Shown piece by piece: positions 1 to 20,458 of a stretch of DNA of 64,000 nt; position 1 is the first letter of the stretch, and every line of letters begins with the position of its first letter. The stretch comes from Gadus chalcogrammus (Eukaryota; Chordata; Actinopteri; Gadiformes; Gadidae). A program made the position numbers and the translations under genes. The DNA lies in assembly GCF_026213295.1 (NCBI RefSeq), contig NC_079417.1, positions 1,233,154 to 1,297,153 of the forward strand. Reading direction: 5' to 3'. The notes under the pieces were generated by a model. It saw only the letters and a program-made list of their open reading frames with translations. It did no database searches and was not told the origin of the DNA.

Positions 1-270
1 AAGTTTAATTATTATCTTATTATGAGCATACAGTGTATTGTCATTTGGATACAGCTGTGGAAAATATTCATATAAATAACATTTCTACTTCAGAATATGT
101 TGTAAAAATAACTGTACAGACATAAAATAAAATGCCTCATCAAACATTTCGAAATGTTGTTTTCTACATTGGGCAGATAGAGTCCATTTCCTGTAGCCTT
201 TCACAATCAGCCATTCAGCCCTCCCCCTGACGGTAACATCCACAGACACAGAGAGGAAGCTACGGAGCAG
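1..270. other. AT-rich 5' flank of the Ig receptor gene
   Basis: No coding exon is visible. The last ~100 bases before the start codon at 271 are less AT-rich and are probably promoter plus 5' UTR. No convincing TATA box was found. Confidence 0.4.
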
Positions 271-3916
<3,646 letters not shown>

Positions 3917-4314
3917 ACCAAACTCAAGCAGCGACTCCTCTTCCTCCTCCAGTGATGACGAGATAAGGGAACACTGACGTCATCATGTCTGTTGTCTGTC
4001 ATCACAGACTTATTGGTTGAGTCTTGTTCTTTTCAGTTTTTATTTCTGATTGTAGCATTTCTTATGATTTCAGTGTTTTATGCATTTTAGTTTTCTTTCT
4101 TTATTGTATGTTGTTGTTTATTCTGAATATACCTAAGGTTGTCTGAATAACGGTGAGGTTTGTAAAGACTGGTCCTGCTCCATTCTGGTCCGGATGATTA
4201 GGCTATGTTTAAAAAAGTGAGATCCTTCTCAATTTCTCGACGGCAAGGCGGCTCATTCGTTAGTTAGCCTAATGACTTCTCAGTGCAAATCAAACCAGCT
4301 AATCGGCTAACTGA

Positions 4315-4320
4315 AATAAA
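4315..4320 (+). promoter_or_regulatory. Candidate poly(A) signal of the Ig receptor gene
   Basis: AATAAA about 400 bases after the stop codon at 3914-3916. A second AATAAA lies at 4440-4445. Either could end the transcript. Confidence 0.45.
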
Positions 4321-4445
4321 ACCATGACAATCTGTAGGTATAGTGAAAGGTATTTGATGATGTGGGGCTATTTTAATTCCAAAGGCTAAGGGGACTTAAT
4401 CATGATGCATAGTATCCATGAAATAACTGGCTTTTAACAAATAAA

Positions 4446-5730
4446 ATCTACCTGCCTCTACAGCCTACCACTGTATGTGTGTATGTGTATATATATATAT
4501 ATATATGTACACATTGTTTTTACTATGCACTTATTTACTGCAATTCATGATATAATCAATAAACTCAGAACATGTCAGCAGCTTGTCCGCTCTCTCCTCC
4601 GTGTTGTCCTAAAGTCTCCACCACGGTTTCCTGAGCGCCATGAGGAGGCTCCAATCGCTCAGAGAAAGGAGTATAGATGTAGGCTACTCCGCCCCACTCC
4701 TCATCGGTTTTTTGACCCCCCCCCCCCCATCATTTAACCGCCCTCCGCAGGCTCAAGATGGAGGAGCATCAAAAGGCCATCACGTTTCTCCAGGACATCC
4801 CGACGATTGCTATAAGTGAACTAGGCGATTGCCTTGTGCGACAAATGGGTTGGCGGCGCCCTCTAGTGGCGCCCTTAATTCCCACTGATCCTAGAACTCG
4901 AAAAAACAAGCGAAATAAAACTTGAATAAAATTTGTTTATTAAACATGGTCATCCTAGGGCGCCCCCTCAGCCACATGTTTAGTTGTCAACCAGATTATT
5001 CGATTTAATTGATGATTTTTGTAAATCAAGCAAGACGTTACGTTACGTGGGGCAAGACGTCAAATGCTCAGCTGCTGCATTGATCAACCTCGACGTACAT
5101 TGATTCTCAAAATATAGGTCTAAAGTCTGAGTATGCTTCATAGTATTTTTGTATACAATTCATTAGAGCTGACCCTTGCTTATTTTTAGTCTTCTTATTT
5201 CCACAATTAATAGTTAATTTCATTTTAAATATTCTTGAGCATCTTTCATTTCGAGGTAGACCATATTTTTATAAGTGGGTAAAAAAAAATGCTAAGCAAA
5301 GTAAAGGTATATCAGTTAATATATGTCTTCAGTGATGTTAAGTATAGTAATGTCAATTAACAGGGCAACACTCGCTATGGGAACGGGGGGCGCAAAACTC
5401 AATCTCGCCCAGTGCTCCCAAAGGGCTAGAGCCGGCCCTTCTGCTTCGTTGGATGATAACATGAACAGGGGTGATAATGGCAATATCAATGGTTGCCTAA
5501 GGTGATGCTGATCGGAGGAGACAGGTTTGCGTTAACGTCAAGGTTTACACAAGACCGCCAGTTGAATTCCATTATGCACTGAGCATCATATCTGTGGGGC
5601 AGCTCCACACAACGCATTATTGAGACTTCTTCGGAAATCTCACGTAGCCTTTTCTTCCATAAAGTAGTCCGACCGACGACCTGACTCAATTCATATACAA
5701 ATATATGCCTTCTAATACTGATACTATAAC
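4446..5730. other. Intergenic, no gene recognised
   Basis: AT-rich DNA with a short (TA)n run near 4487-4506, a C13 run near 4718-4730 and (T/A)-rich stretches. Segments around 4850 and 5390 (GGCGCCCTCTAGTGGCGCC; GGGGGGCGCAAAAC) look like decayed transposon ends, but no pair with target-site duplications could be established. No open frame resembles a known protein. Confidence 0.4.
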
Positions 5731-5990
5731 CAGGGGTGCACATAACTGGTACGCAAGTCCGCATGCGCGGCTATGACCGGGGATGCGTAACGTCACTACA
5801 GCACTTTTGCGTAATTTACGGGAGATCGAAAAAAAAAAAAAAAAAAACAAAATACATTGAGCAGCTACTTGTGCGTTCGCCGCTTGCAAAGAAAAGGCAA
5901 ATGGAGCAGAAGAAAATGTTTTTTTTTTTTAAAGTGGCACCAAGATGTGCCGTGGCTCGAAACAAATGATAAGCGCAATGAAATGTGTGC

Positions 5991-6537
5991 TAGTGGTGGA
6001 TTTAATGATTAGTTTCCGTCACCCAGTTCGCGTGATTCAGTTCGCCAAGAGGAGTCGTTCGCGAATCGTTTGTTCGTTTGTACGTTCAGTCGAGTTTCCG
6101 GTAGCACTAACTCCAATGAGTCTGACTGACTCATCTGAGAACCTTGCAATGGCGTGCATTCCATGATGCGATATACCGCTACCGGAAACCAGGCTGAACG
6201 AACAAACGATTCGCGAAAGACTCCTCCCAGTTCAGTCGAGTTTCCGGTGAATCGATTCAACGGGAACTCGACTGAACTGGGAGGAGTCATTCGCAAATCA
6301 GCCTAGTTTCCGGTAGCGGTGAATCGCATCATGGAATGCACGCCATTGCACGGTTCTCAGCTGAGTCAGTCACACTCAGTGGAGTCAGTGCTACCGGAAA
6401 CTTGTTCGTTCGTTCAGTCGAGTTTCCGGTGAATCGAATGGTGAACGAGACGAACGAGAGAAACGAACCGGTTCGGTTCGTTCGTCCTAAAGACTAGTTC
6501 ATTTCGAACCGGTTCGCGAACGAACGAGCCAACACTA
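5991..6537. mobile_element. Nested foldback element with 8-bp target duplication
   Basis: Begins TAGTGGTGG and ends CCAACACTA, which are imperfect inverted repeats. The flanks are ATGTGTGC (5983-5990) and ATGTGCGC (6538-6545), an 8-bp duplication with one mismatch. The interior is mostly one large palindrome (see 6094-6401). It carries no coding frame. It was inserted inside the element at 5731-7936. Confidence 0.75.
6094..6401. repeat. Long imperfect palindrome (~150-bp arms)
   Basis: Bases 6094-6250 pair with the reverse complement of 6257-6401 at high identity, around the centre ATCGAT at 6251-6256. The left arm has about 12 extra bases near 6195-6210. The motif GTTTCCGGTAGC opens the left arm and GCTACCGGAAAC closes the right. 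RNA or single-stranded DNA from here should form a long hairpin. Confidence 0.88.
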
Positions 6538-6689
6538 ATGTGCGCTCATGTGCGCTGTGTGCACCGCGCACACACTGGAGAGCTGCGCAAAATCAGCTGA
6601 TCGCAAAGTTCCTTTTGTCAGATAATCAAACGCTCCGTGGTGCTGCAGTTTGATGATGTTACGTGTGGAGCTATGTCTGGGGTGCGTAC

Positions 6690-7868
6690 TACAGCCCGAC
6701 CGATATAGGATTTTTAAGGCTGATACCGATACGAATACTTTGTGATTTAAAAATCCGAAAAAATAAAAAAATATGCAGATAAATCGGCCGATATATATCT
6801 ATGAAAAAAGAAATCCCTAACATTGGTTATTTGTAGTTATCCTTTAAATCCTTTTTACTCTCAGCTTACACGTAACAACAGCAAAACTGGACATGGTAGT
6901 CATGAATTAAGTCATGCTTATCGACTTTAGAGAATTTATGGGGATGTTCTTTTAATTGTTATTCAAGCAATGTACGTCTCGTGACTGTTGCCAACTTAAG
7001 GCGGCTGCATGCTTCAGCGTTGGTGTTACGTTGTTGCGCAAAATTTACTCAAAGCAATTCATGCTCCCTTTTAGGTTGCGCGTGTTGCGCGTGTTGCCAA
7101 GCAATTTACCGCCAGAACAGTAGGTGGAGTAATATGTGGAGGAAAGTTTTTCGTTGAAGACGACCTCGAGAATGACGTCTTTGTCTGTGGGAGTCGTTGG
7201 TTTGTTTATGTGCCAGATCGTGTTCTCCCCATACACAGTGAATGATGGCAACAGACAGAGGAACAGGGGTGATGAAGTTGTTGATCATTGGGGTTGTATA
7301 AATGTGCATATCTCTCTACATTTTAAAACGACATAATGTGTTGGCAGCAAAGTTAACTTCACTTCAGGTTAATGCTTTTGTATATGAGCCTGCCGGGTGA
7401 TACTCCAGACAGGAAGTAGTAACCAGACCAGCAAACCAATCACAGCCTTGCAGGCTGGGCGGCTCGCGTAAAAGCTTACGTAAAAAATGACGCAAGTCTA
7501 GAAAAATCGCCCGACGCACGCAAGACGTGAGAAGTCGCGCAAGGGGGGCGCAAGGGCGCGCAAGGGCCTCTTGCGCTTGCGCTTACGCTTACGTAACCGA
7601 GCATAAACCAGCCTTTACCATGAACACACTTGCACCCATGAACAACACCGATGGTCTCCGTCATTCACTCTGCCTAACTCTGGATGAATCAGCGGGTTTG
7701 GGGCGTTAGACCGCCCTCTGGTGGACCAACTTTTTTTTTTGTTTATATTCATTTATCGGTCATTATAAATGTAGTTTTTTCTTCCATAAAGTAGTTATAA
7801 AAAATAGTTTGAAAAATGCCTAATATCGGCCGATGATATCGGCCTGCCGATATATTGGTCGGGCTCTA
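6690..7868. mobile_element. Nested non-autonomous hAT-like element
   Basis: The ends are TACAGCCCGACCGATAT and the inverted counterpart of TAGAGCCCGACCAATAT. The perfect 8-bp duplication GTGCGTAC lies at 6682-6689 and 7869-7876. Subterminal repeats of GATATCGGCC-type motifs are present at both ends. Length is 1179 bp with no recognisable transposase. It sits inside the older element at 5731-7936. Confidence 0.88.
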
Positions 7869-7996
7869 GTGCGTACCACACACCATCTCCTGGTACTCAA
7901 CTGAGTAACTCTATAAAGAAGTTATGTGCACCCCTGACTATAACATCAATACACTATGCACACCAGGTCATTACAGTGGATGTCATATCCTGTTGA

Positions 7997-8009
7997 GGAA
8001 AGTGAAACC
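7997..8009 (+). promoter_or_regulatory. ISRE of the ASTE1-like pseudogene
   Basis: GGAAAGTGAAACC matches the ISRE core GAAANNGAAAC. It is followed by the same GAGCCACTCCCAGTG block seen upstream of copy A. Between it and the pseudogene start the TATA-containing segment has been replaced by a (TG)n tract. Confidence 0.7.
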
Positions 8010-8055
8010 TATAGAGAACAAAGGAGCCACTCCCAGTGAAGGTATTTGCATGTTT

Positions 8056-8176
<121 letters not shown>

Positions 8177-8179
8177 ACC

Positions 8180-8575
8180 ATGGGGGTGAAGGGTTTGTGC
8201 TCGCTGCTGGAGGACTACAGACAGATCTACCAGGACGTCCCCTTCAGGGACAGCAAGCTCCTCTACAACATGGCCAACCTGGACCAGAACCACGGCGGAG
8301 GTCCTGGCTTTCTTCAAGACTCTGGCCGACCATGGAATCAAACCGTACGTGGTGATGGACGGAGGGTCGGGCACCAGTGACACCAAACTGGACCCCCTCA
8401 AGAACCGGGTCGAACTCAGTTAGTTGGGACTCAGTTAAGACCAGTCTGGCCAGAGGCTACATCCCCTGAAAGCTATACACCACATCCAGCTTCTGAGCCC
8501 TCTTCAACATCGACCACCATCTGCTGCTCTTCCTCGCTTCATCGGTCAGGGACGACCACGTAAATCTAAATTTGA
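8180..8575 (+). pseudogene. ASTE1-like pseudogene, 5' part only
   Basis: Starts MGVKGLCSLLEDYRQIYQD, nearly identical to copies A and B. It then lacks the segment with the first catalytic aspartate (VDGNN in the intact copies): FRDSKLL runs straight into a garbled stretch before NLDQNHGG. A frameshift follows, then the VVMDGGSGTSD-encoding region, several stops and a distant remnant matching the ALFNIDH...VRDDHVNL region. Large internal segments, including the GEAD motif, are deleted. No downstream exons follow before copy A. It cannot make a working nuclease. Confidence 0.85.
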
Positions 8576-8638
8576 TGTGACATGTGACCAGGTTATTACA
8601 GTTGTTGGAGTTGATGATGTCTTATCATGTTGATGTCA

Positions 8639-8717
8639 GGAAAGTGAAACCTAGAGAGAACTAAGGAGCCACTCCCAGTGCAGGTGTGTGTGTGGGTGTT
8701 TGTGTGTGGTGTATAAA
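8639..8717 (+). promoter_or_regulatory. ISRE plus TATA box of ASTE1-like copy A
   Basis: GGAAAGTGAAACC at 8639-8651 is a full match to the interferon-stimulated response element core. A TATAAA box at 8712-8717 follows about 60 bases later, and the start codon is at 8785. The sequence around the TATA box (GGAGCTGG, TCCTCTCTGGG) is shared with copy B. The spacing fits a compact interferon-inducible promoter with transcription starting near 8740-8745 (inferred). Confidence 0.75.
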
Positions 8718-8784
8718 GGAGCTGGAATCCTCTCTGGGTTAGTCCAGTCACCATAGATAGGTGAAGTTAGAGCTGTCAGTTACT

Positions 8785-12500
<3,716 letters not shown>

Positions 12501-13600
12501 GCAGGAAGGGGCGGAGTTCCAGGGATGGGGGCAATAGGGGTTTCGCCCATAGACATCTTATATCATAGACGGAGCATCGAACGCTACCGCCTACTGGCGC
12601 TGACGAGACGCGGGGCCGCCATCTTGGAGTGGTCATCCGCTCCACTCTGTGTAATCCGTTTGGCTGGAGCAATGAACTGTCAGCGCATTTAATTAATCAT
12701 ACCTCACTGAATACCACTGATTTTCATGCGGTTTTTTGTCATACGTGTAGCTATGATAAAGGACACATGGTTTGGCGTGTTTTATTATTCATAGTTGGCT
12801 TAACACTAATAGAATATTCTGATATGCTTCAAGTGACCAGACATCCGAGATCAAAACTGGGAGCATAATCCCTGAGAAGGGGAAAAAAAACGGTCAGCTA
12901 TTTTTAAATTGAAGAAATAATATGACATATATATCCTGCATAAACAATGTATGAATACATTAGATATACATATCTTAGGGACCTTATAGACTGCATCTCT
13001 GACTGCGGCTGCAGCAGCAGTTTATTCTGTGTTGACACTTTGTATTGATATTTTGTATTTACTATTAACATTCTTTCCTTAAATGATTATGTTTACAGTG
13101 ATTGTTTTATATGTATCTATCGCTTTAGAAAAAAGCGAACCAAATATTTAAACATAAAACATATATAAACACCTGAAATTTTTTATATCAGCTAAAACCA
13201 CCAATCTGATTCACTGGATTCAGAATAAAACCAAATTCTGTCTTACCCAACAATGTTAGCATTTAAATATTGTTACTTGGATGACTTATTCATGATTACA
13301 ATTATACTGTTTTGTCTTATACTTTGCCTAAAATGAGAATGCATCATCATAATTCAAATCTGCTGATGGAATGTTTATTGACAGGAAATAATATAGATAA
13401 ATATAAATATACAGGAAAATGATCAGACCAGAACTAATGAAAAGACATTCAAAAGACAATAAGCAGCCAGGGTTAGGGTTAAAACCCCTGAAAGAGGACT
13501 GTTTTGCACAGCTTCTCTCTTGTTCTTCCTTTCTGTAGTTGAAGAGAGGCGAGTTTGGCAATGTGGTGTAGCCTTAGCTTATGAAACACCGACACAACCA
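12501..13600. other. 3' flank of copy A, no gene recognised
   Basis: AT-rich DNA. Around 12560-12640 there is a segment with GCCGCCATCTTGGAG-type sequence, which may be the end of the THAP-containing transposon remnant to the right. No clear AATAAA follows the stop at 12500 for some distance. Confidence 0.35.
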
Positions 13601-13601
13601 A

Positions 13602-14207
13602 TCAGAGCAAGTCCGAATGGTGGTTGTCGATAGCAAACTGCGTCTCCTCAATGTGTTCCCTAAGCAGAAATATCTCCCCTCGGACGTTGTGTAGGACTGT
13701 TGACACTTTAGGAGCTTGAGCTTGCATTGTTGAAGCTTGGCGGATCACCCTCTCTGCAGCTCTCAGCACCTTATAATAATAATACATTATATTTAGATAG
13801 TGCTTTAAACAGTGCTCAAAGACACTACAGAACAGAGAAAACAAGAAAAAAGCAACTTTAATATTTAAAAAACAAGATAATAAAATCAAATAATAATACA
13901 TAATATTATACATAATACACAATACAATATATAAAAGGATAAGTTTGTTTGACAATAGAATATTGAATTTATGAATTGTAGCCTTATGATGATACACCTA
14001 CTCTTTGGAGGTGAACCGGGAAGCTGAAGAGGGATGGAATAACACCATCAAGTAGTCTGACAATCTGACCCGTCCTGTCAAAATCACCCTGCTTAAAATG
14101 TTGACTGCAGACAACTGAATAATCACTTGCAGTGAATCCTTCTCTCCTCAAAGCCCCTTCACACTTCTTCCTCACATCTTTATCTTTGGGAAACCTTCCA
14201 AAGTGTC
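13602..14207 (-). pseudogene. THAP-domain fragment, probably from a DNA transposon
   Basis: On the minus strand, 14207-13985 encodes the second half of a THAP zinc finger: GRFPKDKDVRKK, then SVVCSQHF (the CxxH pair), DFDRTGQ and PSLFSFP. The first Cys pair is missing upstream. A further minus-strand piece at about 13770-13602 (VLRAAERVIRQAS...REHIEETQFAID) may be the next exon. THAP domains occur in P-element-like and Kolobok transposases and in domesticated host proteins. With no full frame, a decayed transposon or broken THAP gene is the safest call. Confidence 0.6.
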
Positions 14208-14527
14208 AGATTTAATCTAGGTTAGTGCTTATGGAATATGATTTATCAAGTATCAGTTCATAGCCGGGTGAACACATAGCCTAGTTCAGTAATCCCAAGA
14301 TTACCCCATTCAAGGTGTCAGGTGTCAGGGCCTTTTCCTGTTTATCACACATTTTGTCCCACACATTTCACGAACGTGGGCCACACAAAAATAGGTTGGA
14401 GAGCTAGACTAGCTATACTGTATAGCCACTGTCCATCTGATTGCCTAGTTAGTTAACATATATTAGCCCCCCTACACAATCTGGACTGTGGTCCTAACTT
14501 TTATTCCTATTGATTTTTATAATCTTG

Positions 14528-14665
14528 GTAGGAGGAGGGGGTGCTGGGCGGGGCTGCAGGCCTGGATCAGGGCTCTGATAGGCCGAGGGTGACGGTTAGA
14601 ACACGCTACAGAACCAAACACAGGAAGGACCGGTCCAGAAACCCAGAGCTGTGGAGGAAGCAGGG
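14528..14665 (+). pseudogene. Orphan 3'-tail fragment of an ASTE1-like gene
   Basis: Closely similar to 12345-12480, the end of the last exon of copy A (shared GGATCAGGGCTCTGATAGGC and GGTTAGAACACGCTACAGAA). It keeps the codons for the basic RTRYRTKHRKDRS tail. No upstream exons accompany it. It is the remnant of another duplicated copy lying between A and B. Confidence 0.85.
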
Positions 14666-15017
14666 ATTATTTAACCAATATATTGAACTAAATATAATTC
14701 ATTAAGTGTTGAGTCTGTTGTCATCAAAGTATTATGGTTGTGGGCTTTTTCTAAGTGTCAATCATGAGTTGTATTGATAGCGAACTGCGGCAAAACAAAC
14801 CGACAAAGAACAATGTTCTTTGTGTTGATTATTATATTACCAAAGTTCTGTAAGCATACTAGGTGGTCTATGCGTGGGTTGTGTGTGTGCGCTGTGTGTG
14901 TTGTCTGTGTTTCTGTGTTTGTGTGTGTGTGAGAATGTCATAGTGTATGGTGCGTTAGGGGGTCATGGTATGGGCTGGTGTGGGTCACAGTGTCAGTGTG
15001 TGTGTCAGTGTGTGTGT

Positions 15018-15183
<166 letters not shown>

Positions 15184-15254
15184 ACAGTCACAACACAAGG
15201 ACCTCAGGCAACGGCATCCCCAGCCAAACGACTCCAGAGGTGGTTTGTATCAGT

Positions 15255-15971
15255 CAGGGGTCGGCAACCCTAGGCACGAGTGCCAGTGGCACGTGTGCAC
15301 GTGGCAGCATAATCATCGACACTTTTTTTGCACTTTTTTTTTCTTTTAAATTTTACTTCATTATTATTTGATTTTTTCAACGGTACAATGGGGCAACATA
15401 ATAATTACTACCAATTTTTTTGTTTTGTTTGTTTTGGGCATTTCCTCCCAGTGCAAATTTGTTTAAATTAATTACTGAAAGCACTGTTCTGAAATGGGAT
15501 CAATTAATAGTTTAACATCTATGTTATTAGTTATAGAGAAGATATATAAAATATTGTTGCAAGTGGCCTGTATGCATCGCCTTCACATGGTTTTTGCAAA
15601 GCCTTAAAGATATGTCTTAAAGATATTGATGTGGATCTTTCCAACGTCAGTTTTTTACGTTTCTCACAGTGCAAGTACGTTTTTTAATGAGTTTCTGAAC
15701 GAAGTGTTTTAAGATGGGATATATGTAATCATAATTTGTAATGTTGTAAATATAAAAACATCAACAAAAAAACGTGCATGATTGTGGACCATATGGAAAT
15801 ATTACAATTCAGGGGCCTTCTGGAAATGTTTTTGGTCGCTGTGTCATAAACCAGGTTAGGGTTAGGGTTAGGGTTAACTATTAACTAGGGTTAACTATTG
15901 TTGCTAAAGGCACACTCATTAACGAGAAATTGCCAAACTGGCGCTGCATGTTGCAAAGGTTAAAGACCCTA
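15255..15971. mobile_element. hAT-like element with telomere-like internal repeat
   Basis: The left end is CAGGGGTCGGCAACC and the right end, read in reverse, is TAGGGTCTTTAACC. Imperfect 8-bp flanks are GTATCAGT (15247-15254) and GTATAGGT (15972-15979). The interior is AT-rich and has four tandem TTAGGG units near 15853-15877. No coding frame. Confidence 0.6.
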
Positions 15972-15979
15972 GTATAGGT

Positions 15980-16855
15980 CGTCCAAAATGACCAACAGCG
16001 CCCCCTGTCGCCTAGTCCAAGAAACAGCAGAACGTCACGTACGTCGGGCTTCTGTCTTTTTAAGATATTTTAAAATGTAGCACTTTGATGACCTTTCTAG
16101 CGATAAACAGGCATTGTATTTTCGTATTCTTAAGTCAGTGAATGTAAATGTTAACTAAATGTTTGTGAGCTTAACGCAACGTTATTGTTCAATGTTGTTT
16201 GAATTGAATCACCGTCTCTGCATTGTGTTACGTATGTCATCCCAGCTGCTATGTTATGTGTTATTTTATGTAACCGATGTTCTTTAATAGAGAGAGGGAG
16301 AGGGAGGGAGGGGGAAAAGTGTATTTGCTATAGTTGTGTCATGTGTGAGTATTTGAGAGAGAGGTAAAGTGTGTGTTTTCCAGTCGGTCGGGTTGGCTCT
16401 GAAGGAGTGTGTGAACTTGGGGCTTCGCGTTTGAATAATCTCCTTTGCCATGTAATATGAATAACAATAAATCAATGAATTTCTTCAAGTAAACAGGCCA
16501 CGTCGAAATGTTTACCACTATTGAGGCTATTGGCCATGTCAATTTCATACCTGCTTACGATCTAAGTCATTTATTACTTAAAATAAGCGGCGTTAATATT
16601 TATTGCGTCTTTCCCCTGGTCGGGAAACCTTGTTGAAGCTAAAAAATAACAATATTTTTTCCTCTGATTTCAATCACGTCGCTCAAGTGACTTTATGCAT
16701 AAAGTAACCTGAGCGACGCGATTCAAATCAAACCTACTATATGGAAACTGCTACTGGATCAATACAGATCAGTACAATAGGCCTTAAGTGTTCGGCTGCA
16801 TGACCACGTTATTATGTTATGTTATTGAGTTGAAGAAGTGATACCTTGGAAATGT
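15980..16855. other. Spacer upstream of ASTE1-like copy B
   Basis: No gene seen. It holds a GAGGGAGAGGGAGGG purine run near 16290 and an inverted pair around 16676-16725 (AATCACGTCGCTCAAGTGAC and GTAACCTGAGCGACGCGATT), which may be a small decayed transposon end. Confidence 0.35.
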
Positions 16856-16858
16856 CCG

Positions 16859-17053
16859 GAAAACGAAACTCATCAGTGTATGAGTGTGGGTGGGGCGGGC
16901 AGGTGATGTCTTGTAGCTGACAGGAAAGTGAAACCTAACGAGATACTCTCAGTGTGGTTGTGGTTTGTTTGTGTGTGTGTGTGTGTCATGTCGATGTCAG
17001 GGAAGCGAAACCTAAAGAGCCACTCGCAGTGTGTGTGTGTGCTGGCGTATAAA
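16859..17053 (+). promoter_or_regulatory. Multiple ISREs plus TATA box of ASTE1-like copy B
   Basis: Two full ISRE cores are present: GAAAACGAAACT at 16859-16870 and GAAAGTGAAAC at 16924-16934. A third, one base short (GGAAGCGAAACC), lies at 17001-17012 in the position equivalent to the copy A element. TATAAA is at 17048-17053 and the start codon at 17154. The arrangement strongly resembles an interferon-induced promoter. Confidence 0.78.
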
Positions 17054-17153
17054 GGAGCTGGGATCCTCTCTGGGTGAGTCGCCACAGATAGGTAAAGTGA
17101 GAACTTCACCAGTCCAGTCACCCTTAAAGTTAGAGCTCGACCTGTCAGTCACC

Positions 17154-20032
<2,879 letters not shown>

Positions 20033-20194
20033 GAGGGGCAGGAGGAGGAGGAGCTGGGCGGGGCTGAAGGCCTGGATCAGGGAAGGGGAGGAGCTAATGG
20101 AGCTGTTAAATTAGTCCCCTCTCTTTGGACCTTCATTCATTCATGTCTCCCATGTCTTTTGGTCTCGTTTAAAATTATAAATTCCGAGGTTAAA

Positions 20195-20200
20195 AATAAA
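20195..20200 (+). promoter_or_regulatory. Candidate poly(A) signal of copy B
   Basis: AATAAA about 160 bases after the stop codon of copy B. Confidence 0.5.
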
Positions 20201-20458
20201 TTATAAACATAACAATGTCATTTTAAGTGCTTGGTGAGGGGGCGGGGGTTCATAAAGAAAAATGTCTGCTCATATTTCATTGACGTGGAGATTCATCAAG
20301 TCCCACAGAGATGGACTAGAACCAAAATAACATCCTGTTTGGCAGTCAGATGACTGCCAAACAGGTTTTTCTCCAAATACGTTTGTCATTCATTCATCCT
20401 TCAACATTATAAACAATTTGTTAGTCTGATGAAATGTTCTTTCTTGTCCCACGCAACT

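Larger units (their letters stand above)
5731..7936. mobile_element. Outer non-autonomous hAT-like element
   Basis: The ends are inverted copies of CAGGGGTGCACATAACT, flanked by the perfect 8-bp duplication ACTATAAC at 5723-5730 and 7937-7944. An 8-bp target-site duplication with a CAGGG-type end is typical of hAT transposons. Its own sequence is about 470 bp once the two nested insertions (5991-6537 and 6690-7868) are removed. No transposase is visible, so it is a non-autonomous derivative. Confidence 0.85.

Noticed and set aside
3917..3978. Alternative Ig receptor tail ending SSSSDDEIREH
   Set aside because: It needs exon 5 to be read in another phase; the exon 4 length gives the EIVYSEVVG frame, which contains a recognised signalling motif.
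13467..13480. Interstitial telomere repeat
   Set aside because: Only about one and a half TTAGGG units; not meaningful alone.
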